Part shown: positions 5,338 to 5,886 of the stretch, piece after piece | How the letters are laid out: the number at the start of each line of letters is the position of its first letter | Position numbering within the stretch: position 1 is the first letter of the stretch | Source: Comamonas sp. | Lineage (GTDB): Bacteria > Pseudomonadota > Gammaproteobacteria > Burkholderiales > Burkholderiaceae_C | Length of the DNA stretch: 5,886 bases | NCBI GenBank assembly: GCA_019236485.1 | Contig: JAFAIY010000460.1 | Span: 1 to 5,886 of the forward strand | Direction: 5' to 3' | Translations under genes and position numbers: made by a program | The notes under the pieces: generated by a model | Database searches by the model: none | The model's input: only the letters and a program-made list of their open reading frames with translations | Told to the model about the DNA's origin: nothing

Positions 5338-5886
5338 TCAATCCTTGCAGGGGAAACGCTCGGCCCAGTGGCGAGCCAGGTCAATACGGCGGCACACCCA
5401 GACCTTGTCGTGTTTCTGGATGTGGTCGAGGAAACGCTGCAGCGCCGTGATGCGGCCGGGGCGGCCCAGCAGGCGGCAGTGCATGCCTATGCTCATCATC
5501 TTGGGCGCGTTGTCGCCGGACGGATCGCCTTCGGCGTACAAGGTGTCGAAGGTGTCCTTCATGTACTGGAAGAACGGGTCGGCATGGGAGTAGCCCTGGG
5601 GCAGGGCAAAGCGCATATCGTTCACGTCGAGCGTGTAGGGCACGATGAGCTGGTTGCGCGTGCCGCCGTCGGTCTTGGCGACCTTCATCCAGAAGGGCAG
5701 GTCGTCGCCGTAGTAGTCGCTGTCGTAGCTGAAGCGGCCAGCATCGGCCACCAGGCGGTGGCTGTTGGGGCTGTCGCGGCCCGTGTACCAGCCCAGGCCG
5801 TGGTCGCCGTCATGGCCGTAGAGCTCGCCAAAGATCTCCAGGCACTGCTGCATATGGGCGCGCTCGATTTCTTCGGGCACGTTCTG
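5338..5886 (-). CDS. puuE: Allantoinase PuuE, cofactor-independent (C-terminal 182 residues; 5' end off the right edge)
   Basis: Polysaccharide-deacetylase-fold allantoinase, which hydrolyses allantoin to allantoate in the cytoplasm without the metal-dependent amidohydrolase fold of AllB. The visible part holds GWYTGRDSPNSHRLV, YDSDYYGDDLPFW, VPYTLDVNDMRF and the C-terminal MMSIGMHCRLLGRPGR followed by CRRIDLARHW. These match PuuE proteins of Pseudomonas and relatives as I remember them. Whole proteins are about 300-310 residues, so about 40% is missing. The frame is open to the window edge; a GTG at 5880-5878 lies inside the conserved body and is not the start. The stop TGA is at 5340-5338, 7 bp before the next ATG, and the end of this gene carries that gene's probable ribosome binding site, so the two are almost certainly co-transcribed. 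The operon promoter lies outside the window. Confidence 0.93.
   Translation of the reverse strand, partial: QNVPEEIERAHMQQCLEIFGELYGHDGDHGLGWYTGRDSPNSHRLVADAGRFSYDSDYYGDDLPFWMKVAKTDGGTRNQLIVPYTLDVNDMRFALPQGYSHADPFFQYMKDTFDTLYAEGDPSGDNAPKMMSIGMHCRLLGRPGRITALQRFLDHIQKHDKVWVCRRIDLARHWAERFPCKD
5342..5346 (-). promoter_or_regulatory. Probable ribosome binding site of the uraD-allC fusion gene
   Basis: The complement reads AAGGA within the last codons of puuE, 11 nt before ATG 5330. The spacing is longer than ideal, so terminating ribosomes from puuE may contribute to initiation. No better site lies closer. Confidence 0.45.

Noticed and set aside
5331..5384. An earlier ATG adding 18 residues to the uraD-allC fusion.
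   Set aside because: The extension overlaps the end of puuE and adds nothing UraD-like. The ATG at 5330 is right at the domain start and follows the puuE stop by 7 bp.
3546..5450. A 634-codon plus-strand open frame opposite the uraD-allC fusion.
   Set aside because: Its translation is a low-complexity Val/Gly/Ala/His mix typical of the antisense of a GC-rich gene. The minus strand has clear catalytic motifs over the whole length.

Overview
The window looks like chromosomal DNA of a high-GC betaproteobacterium, most likely Burkholderiales and plausibly Comamonadaceae (Comamonas/Delftia-like). This is inferred from the strong G/C bias at third codon positions, the long antisense open frames it creates, and the style of the genes. 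It could not be checked by database search. No mobile element, tRNA, rRNA or CRISPR array is visible.

Layout, left to right. (1) Positions 1-1077, minus strand: the first 359 residues of a YdhP/AraJ-type major facilitator drug/sugar efflux permease. It has a GTG start and runs off the left edge. (2) Positions 1078-1206: a divergent intergenic region holding both ribosome binding sites and presumably both promoters. (3) Positions 1207-2178, plus strand: a complete LysR-family regulator of the CrgA/DsdA-like group, probably controlling itself and the divergent permease. (4) Positions 2179-2259: a convergent spacer with a strong hairpin that has T-tracts on both sides, read here as a shared bidirectional terminator. 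(5) Positions 2260-5886, minus strand: three tightly packed genes transcribed leftward. They are the C-terminal part of puuE (cofactor-independent allantoinase), a fused OHCU decarboxylase / allantoate amidohydrolase (uraD-allC type), and an M20-family metallohydrolase. The puuE-fusion gap is 7 bp, and the fusion overlaps the M20 gene by an ATGA.

The three-gene cluster is a ureide (purine ring) catabolic operon. The UraD domain makes S-allantoin from OHCU, PuuE opens allantoin to allantoate, and the C-terminal domain of the fusion hydrolyses allantoate toward ureidoglycine/ureidoglycolate with release of ammonia and CO2. The role of the third gene is not established. Its position and apparent translational coupling suggest a downstream or accessory hydrolysis. 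Its second metal-binding motif departs from the M20 consensus, with Val where the bridging Asp is expected.

The most interesting points are the fusion of two non-consecutive pathway steps next to the gene for the intervening step, and the atypical M20 protein coupled to it. Neither can be claimed as wholly new without database comparison.
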